Source: Mucilaginibacter_A sp050954865 (GTDB lineage Bacteria > Bacteroidota > Bacteroidia > Sphingobacteriales > Sphingobacteriaceae). Taken from it: 25,876 bases of DNA. A program made the translations under genes and the position numbers. The DNA lies in contig JBPBQN010000167.1 in NCBI GenBank assembly GCA_050954865.1, positions 1-25,876 of the forward strand, in the 5' to 3' direction. The notes beneath the pieces were generated by a model that did not search any database, was not told the DNA's origin, and worked only from the letters and a program-made list of their open reading frames with translations. This document shows, piece by piece, positions 14,275-21,650 of this stretch; position 1 is the stretch's first letter; each line of letters opens with the position of its first letter.

Positions 14275-15714
14275 CTACCAAGTCAGTTTTCCCTGATAAT
14301 AATCCAAAATTTTCATCCGCAAAATATAATCATAACGTGCGCTGATGAGGTTGATATTGGCCGCGTCAAGCTTGTTTTTGGCTACGGTGTAATCCACCGA
14401 ATTGCCCACGCCGGCATTAAATTTTACTTCCGTAGCTTTAAAAGATTCGGTGTAAGAACGAACCTGACTTTGCAGCGTGCGATAACGGCCAGAAGATGCG
14501 GTGGTATTAAAAAACGCCTGTTCTACCGCTTGTTTCAGCTGGATACGCGTGGTTTGTTCTACCAGTTCGGCATTTTTCAGGTCAATTTTAGCCAAAGCAA
14601 TCCGGCTTCGCGAAAACCAGTTGCTGAAAATGGGAACTTGCAAACCTAAAGTAACGGCAGAATTATAATTGTTTTTAAACTGATTGCTATAGCTGATTTT
14701 CTCGGAACGGTAATCGCTCTGGTTCGTCATCACGTAAGATTTGTTTCCGTTTTGCAACGTTACATAATCACCGGTAGATACTCTGGCGCTATCCATAAAA
14801 ATATTTCTGCTGGCCGCGCTGGAGTAATTGGTGTTTAAAGAAGCATTTAAAGAAAGCGTTGGATACAGATAACCACGGGCAGAACTAACGCCTTTTGCCG
14901 CACTTTTTGTACGATAAGCACTGGCTTTCACCAAAGATAGTTGCTCTAAAGCAGCTTCATAAATCGCTTCCGGACTGTTATTATAGGAAGTAGAAAGCTG
15001 CTCGGCATTAAGCGGCGCAAAGCTTTGCTGTTTTTGATAAGGCACATTCATCAGCTGGGCAAGCGCAACTTTGGCTGCTTCCAGGCTGTTTTGGTTGTTG
15101 ATGATCGACAAACTATCGTTGCTTAGTTGTCCGCGCAAATCCGATAATTGGTAAGGCGCAATTGCACCGTCTGTATTCAAAATCTCCGAACGACGGATTT
15201 GTTGCTGCGAAACCGATGCCTGATTTCTAGATTGATTAACCAATTCCTGGTTATTCAAAATTTGCAGGTAAGCCAAAATTACGTTCAGCGTTAAATTATC
15301 TTTTTGCTGCTGCAATTCCAGTTTGCTGGCCTGAAACGCAAGCAGGTTTTGTTTGATCGTGTTCCACAACAAAAAACCGTTAAACAAAACCAGACTGCCG
15401 CCAACCGAATAATTGGTGTAATTAATTTGCTGGTTTAAATATGTGTTGGTAAACGGATCAATGCTGCGGCCCTGATTTAAGCCCTGCGAAATGTTTCCGC
15501 CTAAATTCGGCAGCAAATTTAATTTTGCCTGATTGTAGTTGATGTTAGAACGCTGCGCCGACAGTTCGCTTTGTTTTACACCGAGGTTATTGCTGATGGC
15601 CGTTTCCACGCATTGTTGCAGCGTTAAAGCAGATTTGTTAAAAGTGCTGTCCTGCGCAACAATTTTTGTGGTATAAAAGAAGCATAGCAGGAAGCAGGAG
15701 TAAAGGAATTTCAT
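14275..15714 (-). CDS. TolC-family outer-membrane efflux channel
   Basis: 479 residues; the length matches outer-membrane efflux proteins (about 420-500). A signal peptide (residues 1-20, ending IVAQ) is followed by two tandem helical-hairpin halves typical of TolC: LTLQQCVETAISNNLGVKQSE (31-51), the barrel segment around NLGGNISQGLNQGRS, long coiled-coil-like Gln/Asn/Leu-rich helices, and the second half with VTLGLQVPIFSNWFSRSRI. The role is the outer-membrane exit duct of a tripartite exporter. It follows the ABC ATPase gene by 117 bases, separated by a palindromic repeat. A periplasmic adaptor (HlyD/MacA) is not found next to it within this window. Confidence 0.9.
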   Translation of the reverse strand: MKFLYSCFLLCFFYTTKIVAQDSTFNKSALTLQQCVETAISNNLGVKQSELSAQRSNINYNQAKLNLLPNLGGNISQGLNQGRSIDPFTNTYLNQQINYTNYSVGGSLVLFNGFLLWNTIKQNLLAFQASKLELQQQKDNLTLNVILAYLQILNNQELVNQSRNQASVSQQQIRRSEILNTDGAIAPYQLSDLRGQLSNDSLSIINNQNSLEAAKVALAQLMNVPYQKQQSFAPLNAEQLSTSYNNSPEAIYEAALEQLSLVKASAYRTKSAAKGVSSARGYLYPTLSLNASLNTNYSSAASRNIFMDSARVSTGDYVTLQNGNKSYVMTNQSDYRSEKISYSNQFKNNYNSAVTLGLQVPIFSNWFSRSRIALAKIDLKNAELVEQTTRIQLKQAVEQAFFNTTASSGRYRTLQSQVRSYTESFKATEVKFNAGVGNSVDYTVAKNKLDAANINLISARYDYILRMKILDYYQGKLTW

Positions 15715-15723
15715 GTTGAGAAA

Positions 15724-15841
15724 TGCTATCAGCTGTTAGCTTTAAGCAATCAGCTTGAAGCAATCAGCATAAAAAATTAGTGAGGTTGATTGAGTTTTTA
15801 GCTGAAAGCTGATTGCTGACAGCTTTCAGCTCTACTCAATC
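15724..15841. repeat. Palindromic AGCTTTCAGC / AGCAATCAGC repeat between ATPase and TolC genes
   Basis: Three copies of AGCAATCAGC are present: two direct (15735-15744, 15749-15758) and one inverted (GCTGATTGCT, 15808-15817). A hairpin AGCTGAAAGCT (15800-15810) with AGCTTTCAGCT (15821-15831) has a 10-base loop and is extended outward by GATTGAG (15788-15794) and CTCAATC (15835-15841), which reaches into the last codons of the ATPase gene. It may attenuate or process the ATPase-TolC transcript. Confidence 0.7.
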
Positions 15842-16491
15842 CTTCCGTCCAGCAAATTAATTATCCGCGAACCGTAAGCTGCGTTTTTTTCCGAATGCGT
15901 TACCTGCACAATTGTAACACCTTGATGGTTAAGTGTTTTAAACAGTTCCATAATTTCTTCGGCTTGTTTGGAGTTGAGGTTTCCGGTTGGTTCATCAGCC
16001 AAAATCACTTTCGGGTTGGCGGCCAAAGCGCGTGCGATGCCAACCAGTTGCTGTTGTCCGCCGGAAAGCTGGTTCGGGAACAGATCCTTTTTGCCCACAA
16101 TCTGAAAACGATCCAGAATATCAGCCACCACAGATTTTCGTTCGGATGATTTCATACCCTGATAAATCAGCGGCGTTTCAATGTTTTCGTAAACCGTCAG
16201 TTCATCAATCAAATGATAAGCCTGGAAAACAAAACCAATATTTTGCTTGTACAAAGCCGAACGCTGCTTTTCCTTTAGTTTGAAAACTGATTGATTATCA
16301 AACAGGTATTCTCCTTCGGATGGTTCATCAATCATTCCTAAAATGTGCAGCAAAGTGGATTTCCCGGAGCCAGACGGCCCCATAATTGAAATAAATTCGC
16401 CTTCGGAAATGTTCAGGCTGATGTCTTTTAACAAAAACGTTCGGTTAGAACCGGTAGAAACCCATTTGAAAATGTTTTTTAGTTCGATCAT
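15832..16491 (-). CDS. ABC transporter ATP-binding protein, LolD/MacB type
   Basis: A 219-residue cytoplasmic ATPase; the size fits stand-alone LolD/MacB-type subunits. Walker A is GPSGSGKST (residues 38-46), the Q-loop Gln90 (FVFQAYHLIDELTVYEN), signature LSGGQQQ (142-148, third Q in place of the usual R), Walker B VILADEP (162-168) and the H-loop His199 (QVTHS). All catalytic residues are present. The start is the ATG at 16489-16491; the frame stays open 22 codons further to a TTG, but that part is not similar to any ABC N-terminus. The partners are most likely FtsX/MacB permeases such as those at 21651-25876; the neighbouring TolC gene (15714) supplies an exit channel. Substrate unknown. 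Confidence 0.92.
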   Translation of the reverse strand: MIELKNIFKWVSTGSNRTFLLKDISLNISEGEFISIMGPSGSGKSTLLHILGMIDEPSEGEYLFDNQSVFKLKEKQRSALYKQNIGFVFQAYHLIDELTVYENIETPLIYQGMKSSERKSVVADILDRFQIVGKKDLFPNQLSGGQQQLVGIARALAANPKVILADEPTGNLNSKQAEEIMELFKTLNHQGVTIVQVTHSEKNAAYGSRIINLLDGRIE

Positions 16492-16940
16492 AAATTTGTG
16501 TGCTGATTTGATTTTGGGTGCAGCAGCTTTGCCGTTTTGTACAAAAACCGGTACCAAATTGGTTATCAGTTGAAAAACAGCCTTTTAAGTAGTTTTAGTT
16601 AAGCTTTACTGTTCGTTATCGATACAAGTAATGTTTCCTATTGATACAATTTTATGCCGGTAAAAGAAGCATTGCCTGCCGTAGCAAATCTTGCTGATCC
16701 ATTGGTAACATGAATTTGACATTGCCAATTTGATAAAAATTCCTTGCATAAGTATTTTAATTTGGCACAACTCCGCATCAAAACTTAAAAATAGTATTGT
16801 ATTTTTTGTTTTAAAATGAAAATGTATTAGTTGATGATGATTGCCAATTTTTTAAAAGAAAACAAATATTTCAAATCGCTGCTTTAAGACATTACCAATA
16901 AGCGAACAATACTTGCTTTTTGATTAAAATATTGTAAAGA
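16492..16940. other. AT-rich divergent intergenic region
   Basis: 449 bases between the minus-strand ATPase and the plus-strand DUF2382 gene. It must hold promoters for both directions. Apart from one copy of the dispersed motif (16651-16676) I see no gene or strong hairpin. Candidate Bacteroidota -33/-7 elements (TTTG ... TAnnTTTG) occur only as near misses, so I do not place a promoter. Confidence 0.5.
16651..16676. repeat. Dispersed intergenic motif, GAAG version
   Basis: CCGGTAAAAGAAGCATTGCC with core TAAAAGAAGCA (16661-16671), preceded by TTTATGCCGG as in the copy at 1041. It lies about 170 bases upstream of the ATPase start and 270 bases upstream of the DUF2382 gene. Confidence 0.6.
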
Positions 16941-17384
16941 ATGAACGAATTTGAAAATTTACCAATAGTGCCGGTTGCTAAGCAGGAAGAAAGTTCATTA
17001 GAAAAAATTGTTCTGATGGAAGAACGGTTAAAAATAGACCTTGAAAAAGTTGAAACGGGTACGGTACAAATTCGTAAAAAAGTAATTTCGGAAGAAGTAA
17101 CGCAGGATGTGCCTGTTGTTTCGGAAGAAATTATAATCGAACATAAACCGATCAATCAATACGTGGCAGCGGTTCCGGCGGTTCGGACGGAAGGCGATAC
17201 AACTATAATTTCGGTGGTAAAAGAAGTATTGGTGATAGAGAAACGGCTGATGTTGGTAGAAGAAATTCATCTCACTAAAAACAAAACCGAAACCATAACA
17301 ACGGTGAACGAAACTTTACGAAAAGACGAAGTAGAGATTAACCACATCGATTTAAAAACAAGTAACACAGCAACAAATCAATAA
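16941..17384 (+). CDS. Stand-alone DUF2382 protein
   Basis: 147 residues, no signal peptide or membrane helix. Almost the entire protein is a DUF2382 (YsnF/AvaK-type) domain: EERLKIDLEKVETGTVQIRK (28-47), then VISEEVTQDVPVVSEEIIIEH (48-68), then RTEGDTTIISVVKEVLVIEKRL (82-103) and LRKDEVEINHIDL (126-138). It is strongly acidic, with alternating beta-strand-like Val/Ile/Glu. DUF2382 proteins are linked to general stress responses in bacteria; no biochemical activity is established to my knowledge. It is first in the plus-strand stress island, 27 bases before the next DUF2382 gene, so the two are probably one transcript. It differs more from the other two copies here than they do from each other. 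Confidence 0.82.
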   Translation: MNEFENLPIVPVAKQEESSLEKIVLMEERLKIDLEKVETGTVQIRKKVISEEVTQDVPVVSEEIIIEHKPINQYVAAVPAVRTEGDTTIISVVKEVLVIEKRLMLVEEIHLTKNKTETITTVNETLRKDEVEINHIDLKTSNTATNQ

Positions 17385-17411
17385 TTAACTTAAAATTAAA
17401 AACAAACAATC

Positions 17412-18260
17412 ATGTCACAAACAGTAATTGGAATTTTCGACTACACCAGCGAAGCTCAAGAAGCAGTTAGCTATTTGGTAAGTAATGGTTTTAGCAGAGA
17501 CAGTATTGATCTATCTTCTCGCGGAGCAGAAACTGAAGGCACTACAGATACAGCTTATGAAGATGAAGATCATAGCAGTGTAGGTGGTTTTTTCAGCAAC
17601 CTTTTCGGTAGCAGCGATGAAACAGAAAAATACACACAAGTTGGCCAAAAAGGATCAATTGTAACTGTTCATGCAAAATCAGCTGATGAATCAGAAAAAG
17701 CAGCTCGTATATTAGATAATTATGGTGCAATTGACGTAAATGAGCGTGCCGAGCAATACAAAAGTGGCAATACTGCACTTGGTGTTCCTCAACCAGCAAA
17801 AACTCAAGAAGGTGATTCAATCAAAATCATTGAAGAAAAAATGCAGGTTGGCAAACGTGAAGTAGAAACTGGTGGTGTGCGTTTACGCAGCCGTATTGTA
17901 GAGCAAGCAGTGCATGAAGATGTACGTTTACGTACAGAACGCGTTCGTGTTGAACGTACCAATGTTAGCCGTGCGGCTACAGAAGCTGATTTAGCTGCTT
18001 TTAAAAATGCTACAATTGAAATGAAAGAAACTGCAGAAGTGCCTGTAGTAAGTAAAGAAGCTTATGTAACTGGCGAGGTTTCTTTAGGAAAAGAAGTATC
18101 AGAAAAAAATCAAACGGTAGAAGGAACTGTTCGCAAAACAGAAGTGGATACCGAAAACTTTACGGATGAGGCTACCAAATTAGCTAACGGTAATACCAAA
18201 ACAACCGGTGATACCAAAACAACCGGAAAAACCAACACAGACGGTGGTTTTTATAAATAA
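17412..18260 (+). CDS. YflT-like N-terminus plus DUF2382 stress protein
   Basis: 282 residues, predicted soluble. The N-terminal region (about 1-110: TVIGIFDYTSEAQEAVSYLV, then GFSRDSIDLSS) is like the general-stress-protein-17M/YflT fold seen in front of DUF2382 in YsnF-type proteins: a Gly-rich acidic insert (40-75) then GSIVTVHAKSADESEKAARIL. The C-terminal DUF2382 (about 137-248) carries EKMQVGKREVETGGVRLRSR (142-161) and TVEGTVRKTEVDTENF (235-250). It ends in a low-complexity NTKTTGDTKTTGKTNTDGG tail (261-279) with near-tandem TKTTG units. The C-terminal half is very close to that of the protein at 19052, including two stretches of identical DNA. A hairpin terminator follows. Confidence 0.85.
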   Translation: MSQTVIGIFDYTSEAQEAVSYLVSNGFSRDSIDLSSRGAETEGTTDTAYEDEDHSSVGGFFSNLFGSSDETEKYTQVGQKGSIVTVHAKSADESEKAARILDNYGAIDVNERAEQYKSGNTALGVPQPAKTQEGDSIKIIEEKMQVGKREVETGGVRLRSRIVEQAVHEDVRLRTERVRVERTNVSRAATEADLAAFKNATIEMKETAEVPVVSKEAYVTGEVSLGKEVSEKNQTVEGTVRKTEVDTENFTDEATKLANGNTKTTGDTKTTGKTNTDGGFYK

Positions 18261-18291
18261 GCGGAAATAACTAACACCGCTATTCTATTTT

Positions 18292-18331
18292 AAAAGCGTC
18301 GGCCAGGCAATCTGGCGGCGCTTTATTTTTA
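18292..18331 (+). terminator. Intrinsic terminator after the second DUF2382 gene
   Basis: AAAGCG (18293-18298) and GCCAG (18302-18306) pair with CTGGC (18312-18316) and CGCTTT (18319-18324), followed by ATTTTT. It separates the first two DUF2382 genes from the OmpA gene, although read-through is possible. Confidence 0.7.
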
Positions 18332-18365
18332 AATTCCCTTTCAAAACTTCTTTTTAAAACAAATT

Positions 18366-19022
18366 ATGGCAGATTTAGATGTACGGCCCAAAAAAAATAA
18401 CTCCTGGTGGCTTTGGCTTTTATTATTACTGATTGCATTGGCTTTATTATTTTTCTTTTTACGCGGATGCAACAACACAAAAGTCAATCAAAATGCAACC
18501 GCTGATTCTACAGTAAACAATAATACAGGTGGTACTGCCAGTAATGCGGTTGCTGCAACAATTCCGGCAGACCAGATTGATTTTAATTCGCCAAAAGCTT
18601 CTTACGGAGAAATTACGGATACCAGCATTAGTGTTCGCGGAAATAACAAATACACAATTTATGGTTTAGGCGAGGATATTTTGTTTGATAAAGATAAAAG
18701 TACGCTTAAAAGCAGTGCCGAAACGGAGCTGAAAATGATTGCAGGATCATTAACCAAACGTTTTAAAGGTGCAAACCTCAGCGTTTACGGTCATACAGAT
18801 TCTACCGGAAGTGCTGCACACAATAAAAAGTTAGGCGCAGAACGTGCTGAAGCTGTACGTTTATGGTTGGTTAAAAATGAAAATCTGCCTGATAGTTCTA
18901 TCGCAGTTCATTCTTTTGGTGCAACTAATCCGGTGGCATCCAATGCAACAGCAAAAGGCAGACAGGAAAACCGTAGTGTGGCAATTGTAGCTACGCCGGC
19001 CAAAGCTTCAGGAAATCAATAG
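18366..19022 (+). CDS. OmpA-domain protein with an N-terminal membrane anchor
   Basis: 218 residues. One hydrophobic segment (WWLWLLLLLIALALLFFFL, 14-32) anchors the protein in the inner membrane after a short basic N-terminus; a cysteine (Cys35 in LRGCNN) follows it but the context is not a convincing lipobox. A low-complexity Asn/Thr linker (36-65) leads to an OmpA/MotB peptidoglycan-binding domain (about 103-209): LGEDILFDKDKSTLK, then VYGHTDSTGSAAHNKKLGAER (140-160), SFGATNPVASN and GRQENRSVAIVA. The peptidoglycan-contacting Asp145 and the Arg203 (in ENRSV) are in their usual places. The likely role is to tie the envelope to the cell wall. It is 29 bases from the PRC-barrel gene downstream. 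Confidence 0.85.
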   Translation: MADLDVRPKKNNSWWLWLLLLLIALALLFFFLRGCNNTKVNQNATADSTVNNNTGGTASNAVAATIPADQIDFNSPKASYGEITDTSISVRGNNKYTIYGLGEDILFDKDKSTLKSSAETELKMIAGSLTKRFKGANLSVYGHTDSTGSAAHNKKLGAERAEAVRLWLVKNENLPDSSIAVHSFGATNPVASNATAKGRQENRSVAIVATPAKASGNQ

Positions 19023-19051
19023 TAAATTATTAAATTTTAAATTCAAAAAAG

Positions 19052-19966
19052 ATGTCAGTAAACGATAACAACACTGCTTCTCGCTTAAAAGAATTAAGTG
19101 AAAGTGACTATGAAATTGTAGATGGAGAACCGAACATTAAAGGTTGGGACGTAAAAGATGCAACCGGAAAACAAATTGGTGATGTTGACGATTTGATTTT
19201 TAATCCGGATACCAACAAAGTTTTATACATTATAACAGATCTGAATAACAATAAATTCGGACTTGATAATGATAAAAAAGTGCTCGTTCCGATTGGATTA
19301 GCAGAGCTTCATGAAAAAGATGATGAAGTGATTTTGCCGGGCATAACTGCGGCGCAATTATCTGCATTGCCTAAATACGAAAAAGGTAATATCACTTCTC
19401 AAACAGAATCTGCCATTCGTACGGTGTTTGCTGGTGGTGCTGTTGCAGCTGCTGCCACGAATCAGCCTGATTTTTATCAGCACGAAAATTTTAATGATAA
19501 GAAGCTTTATGGCAAACGCCAGCAAAATACGGCTGATACAACTGCCATTCCGATTATTGAAGAAAAAATGGAAGTTGGTAAACGCGAAGTAGAAACAGGT
19601 GGTGTAAGGTTAAAAAGCCGTGTGGTACAGGAGAATGTTCAGGAAAATATTAATTTACGTTCAGAACATGTGCATGTAGAACAAACACCAGTTAATCGCC
19701 CCGCAACAGCTGCTGATCTGGAAGCTTTTAAAGAAGGGACTATCGAGATGAAAGAATATGCCGAAGTTCCGGTGGTAAGCAAGGAAGCTTATGTTACGGG
19801 CGAGGTTTCTTTGGAAAAAGAAGTATCAGAAAAAAATCAGACAGTAGAAGGAACCATCCGCAAAACGGAAGTGGATACCGAAAACTTTACAGAGGAAACG
19901 GATAAGGTGACCAACAAAAGTTCTGTTGCTGCCGGCAAACCGGGCGAAAGTTCTTCAACTATTTAA
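19052..19966 (+). CDS. PRC-barrel plus DUF2382 stress protein
   Basis: 304 residues, soluble. The N-terminal PRC-barrel domain (about 20-100) reads YEIVDGEPNIKGWDVKDATG, then KQIGDVDDLIFNPDTNKVLY and VLVPIGLAELHEKDDEVILPG. After an Ala-rich link (AGGAVAAAATNQPDF) comes the DUF2382 domain (167-277): EEKMEVGKREVETGGVRLKSR (170-190), PVNRPATAADLEAFKEGT, EVPVVSKEAYVTGEVSLEKE and TVEGTIRKTEVDTENF. PRC-barrels joined to DUF2382 are a known combination in stress-induced proteins of many bacteria; the binding partner is not known. Compared with the neighbour at 17412 the DUF2382 part is closely related and the N-terminal part is unrelated, so this is one domain on two different heads. A terminator follows. 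Confidence 0.88.
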   Translation: MSVNDNNTASRLKELSESDYEIVDGEPNIKGWDVKDATGKQIGDVDDLIFNPDTNKVLYIITDLNNNKFGLDNDKKVLVPIGLAELHEKDDEVILPGITAAQLSALPKYEKGNITSQTESAIRTVFAGGAVAAAATNQPDFYQHENFNDKKLYGKRQQNTADTTAIPIIEEKMEVGKREVETGGVRLKSRVVQENVQENINLRSEHVHVEQTPVNRPATAADLEAFKEGTIEMKEYAEVPVVSKEAYVTGEVSLEKEVSEKNQTVEGTIRKTEVDTENFTEETDKVTNKSSVAAGKPGESSSTI

Positions 19967-19978
19967 ATCTAATCCAAT

Positions 19979-20010
19979 AAAACCATCAAATTTATTTTGA
20001 TGGTTTTATA
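19979..20010 (+). terminator. Intrinsic terminator of the stress island's first part
   Basis: A perfect 12-bp stem AAAACCATCAAA (19979-19990) / TTTGATGGTTTT (19996-20007) with a 5-base loop, just after the PRC-barrel/DUF2382 gene. The T/A-rich ends allow bidirectional function. Confidence 0.85.
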
Positions 20011-20311
20011 TTAAAACAAAACAGTTTATTGATTGAAAAAATTATTCAGTCAATATTAATCTTCTTAGAACCTGTTAAATTTACAGCTAATATCCTCCGT
20101 TCTCATTGCCATTTCAGTTTTATTTCTTGCTATTAATTGTTATTAAAAATTAAATCAGCTTTTTAAAATGGGCATCATTTTTTAGTTGATAAAAGAAGCA
20201 TCAGAATTAATTTAACAGATTTCTAAAAAGTTCTTTTAGTTAAAATCCAAATCAATATTTCTTTTAGTAAAAGCCTTTTTAAAATCAAAAATCAAATTAA
20301 ATTACTTTTTT
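20011..20311. other. AT-rich leader region upstream of the four-helix membrane protein gene
   Basis: 301 bases with no coding sequence. The only recognisable element is one copy of the dispersed motif (20188-20202). It probably contains the promoter of the next gene, but I could not place one with confidence. Confidence 0.5.
20188..20202. repeat. Dispersed intergenic motif, GAAG version
   Basis: GATAAAAGAAGCATC, a complete copy, 109 bases before the start codon of the membrane protein gene. Confidence 0.6.
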
Positions 20312-21031
20312 ATGGAAACTAATGTGCACACAAACGAAGGATTAACGCATTCTTCTAATTTTTCAAGATCATCTGGATTTTCGCAACGTATTAGCTGGGC
20401 TGCTGTTTTTGCAGGGCTGATTATTGCAGTTTTTGTTCAGCTGGCCTTAACACTTCTTGGTTTAGCTATCGGGTTAAGTACGGTTGATGCTACTAATCAT
20501 AATACGCCGGGCAACGGGCTTGCCATAGGTTCTGGCGTATGGTATGTGGTAAGTTTACTAATATCACTATTTATCGGAGGCTGGGTAGCCGGACGTTTAG
20601 CAAAGGATAAACATACTTCAGAAAGTGTGATCCATGGATTACTGGTTTGCGGATTGATGTTTATTTTAACCTTTTATCTTTTAACCAGTGCCTTAGGTAA
20701 TCTGATTGGCGGAGCAGGATCTTTAGCAGGAAAAGCTATTTCTACAGCGGCTCCCTCTATTAACGAAGCTGCGCAAAATCATTTTGGTAATGGTAACCAA
20801 TTAGCTACAGACAGTGCAAAAGTAGCTGGTACTGTTAATCAAAACAAAGATGAAGCAGAGCAGAAAGCCAGGCAAGTTGCAGATGATGCAGCGTCGGCTA
20901 CTTCTAAAGGCGCTTTATATACTTTCTTCGGAATTTTGTTAGGAGCCATTGCAAGTGCTTTTGGTGCTAAAAAAGGAAGAGATTCTAAAGTGCCTGCGGA
21001 TTATTATGCAACCAAAACAGCAGAAGCTTAA
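20312..21031 (+). CDS. Four-helix membrane protein of unknown function
   Basis: 239 residues. After a polar N-terminus come hydrophobic helices at about 28-55 (beginning ISWAAVFAGLIIAVFVQLAL), 75-97, 106-135 and 201-219. Helices 1-2 with the RISWAAVFAGL start and LLGLAIGLSTVD resemble a widespread small integral-membrane family whose function I do not know. Between the third and fourth helix is an acidic, Ala-rich, coiled-coil-like stretch (about 145-198: TAAPSINEAAQNHF, DEAEQKARQVADDAASATS). The C-terminus is basic-rich. It forms the second half of the stress island with the DUF937-like gene 104 bases downstream, and its own upstream region is separated from the first half by a strong terminator. 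Confidence 0.72.
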   Translation: METNVHTNEGLTHSSNFSRSSGFSQRISWAAVFAGLIIAVFVQLALTLLGLAIGLSTVDATNHNTPGNGLAIGSGVWYVVSLLISLFIGGWVAGRLAKDKHTSESVIHGLLVCGLMFILTFYLLTSALGNLIGGAGSLAGKAISTAAPSINEAAQNHFGNGNQLATDSAKVAGTVNQNKDEAEQKARQVADDAASATSKGALYTFFGILLGAIASAFGAKKGRDSKVPADYYATKTAEA

Positions 21032-21135
21032 AAACATTAAACTGGTTTTTTGGGTTAACCTAAAAATCTTCCTGAAAAGAAAACAGGTAAAAACAATTTT
21101 ATTTTCACTATACTTATCCATTTAAATTCAAAACT

Positions 21136-21570
21136 ATGTTCGATCAAATCTTACAACTGGTTAAAGACCAGATCAATGGCAATTCCTCAGCTTCTTCTGC
21201 TATACCTGCCGGACAAGAAGATGCAGTTCATCAGGAAATTGCAAATCATATTAATAACGGCCTGCAAAGCCAAGCTACAGAACAAGGTGGTGCTGGCGGT
21301 TTATTATCAATGTTAACCGGAGGTGTAACTTCTGGCAGCCCAATTACCAGCGCTATTGAAGGTGGTTTGGCAAGCAGTTTAGGTAGTAAATTTGGTTTGC
21401 CGCCAATGGCAACCGGTGCAATTGCTGCTGCTTTACCAGGAATTTTGCAAAAATTTGCTCATAAAGCAAATGATCCTAATGATTCAAGTATTACTTCGGA
21501 TAGCATCACTAGCGCTTTAGGTGGCGGAGGCGGTGGCCTTGGTGGAATGTTGGGTGGAATGTTTAAATAA
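21136..21570 (+). CDS. DUF937-like (YidB-type) small protein
   Basis: 144 residues. MFDQILQLVKDQI at the N-terminus, an Ala/Gln acidic region, then LLSMLTGG, GLASSLGSKFGLPP and AIAAALPGILQKFAHKAN (95-112) match the DUF937/YidB pattern; no signal peptide or membrane helix. The C-terminus is glycine-rich (LGGGGGGLGGMLGGMFK, about 128-144). The function of the family is unknown to me. A near-perfect bidirectional terminator follows the stop. Confidence 0.78.
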   Translation: MFDQILQLVKDQINGNSSASSAIPAGQEDAVHQEIANHINNGLQSQATEQGGAGGLLSMLTGGVTSGSPITSAIEGGLASSLGSKFGLPPMATGAIAAALPGILQKFAHKANDPNDSSITSDSITSALGGGGGGLGGMLGGMFK

Positions 21571-21588
21571 GCTTAGCAATTAATTATA

Positions 21589-21638
21589 AGCCGTCAGAAT
21601 TTAGCTGTGTATTTAGCTAAATTCTGATGGCTTTTTGC
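21589..21638. terminator. Bidirectional terminator between convergent genes
   Basis: AGCCGTCAGAATTTAGCT (21589-21606) pairs with AGCTAAATTCTGATGGCT (21615-21632) with one mismatch that is a G-U pair in RNA, loop of 8, then TTTTT. It lies between the DUF937-like gene and the ABC permease, which point at each other. Confidence 0.85.
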
Positions 21639-21650
21639 TGTTGGCAATTT

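Noticed and set aside
16492..16557. 22-codon upstream extension of the ATPase from a TTG
   Set aside because: The extra residues do not resemble any ABC N-terminus, and the MIELKNIF start fits the family's length. A stop lies just above it in frame.
16492..16940. Bacteroidota promoter (TTTG with TAnnTTTG) in the divergent gap
   Set aside because: Only near misses were found, with wrong spacing or one base too many; placing one would be a guess.
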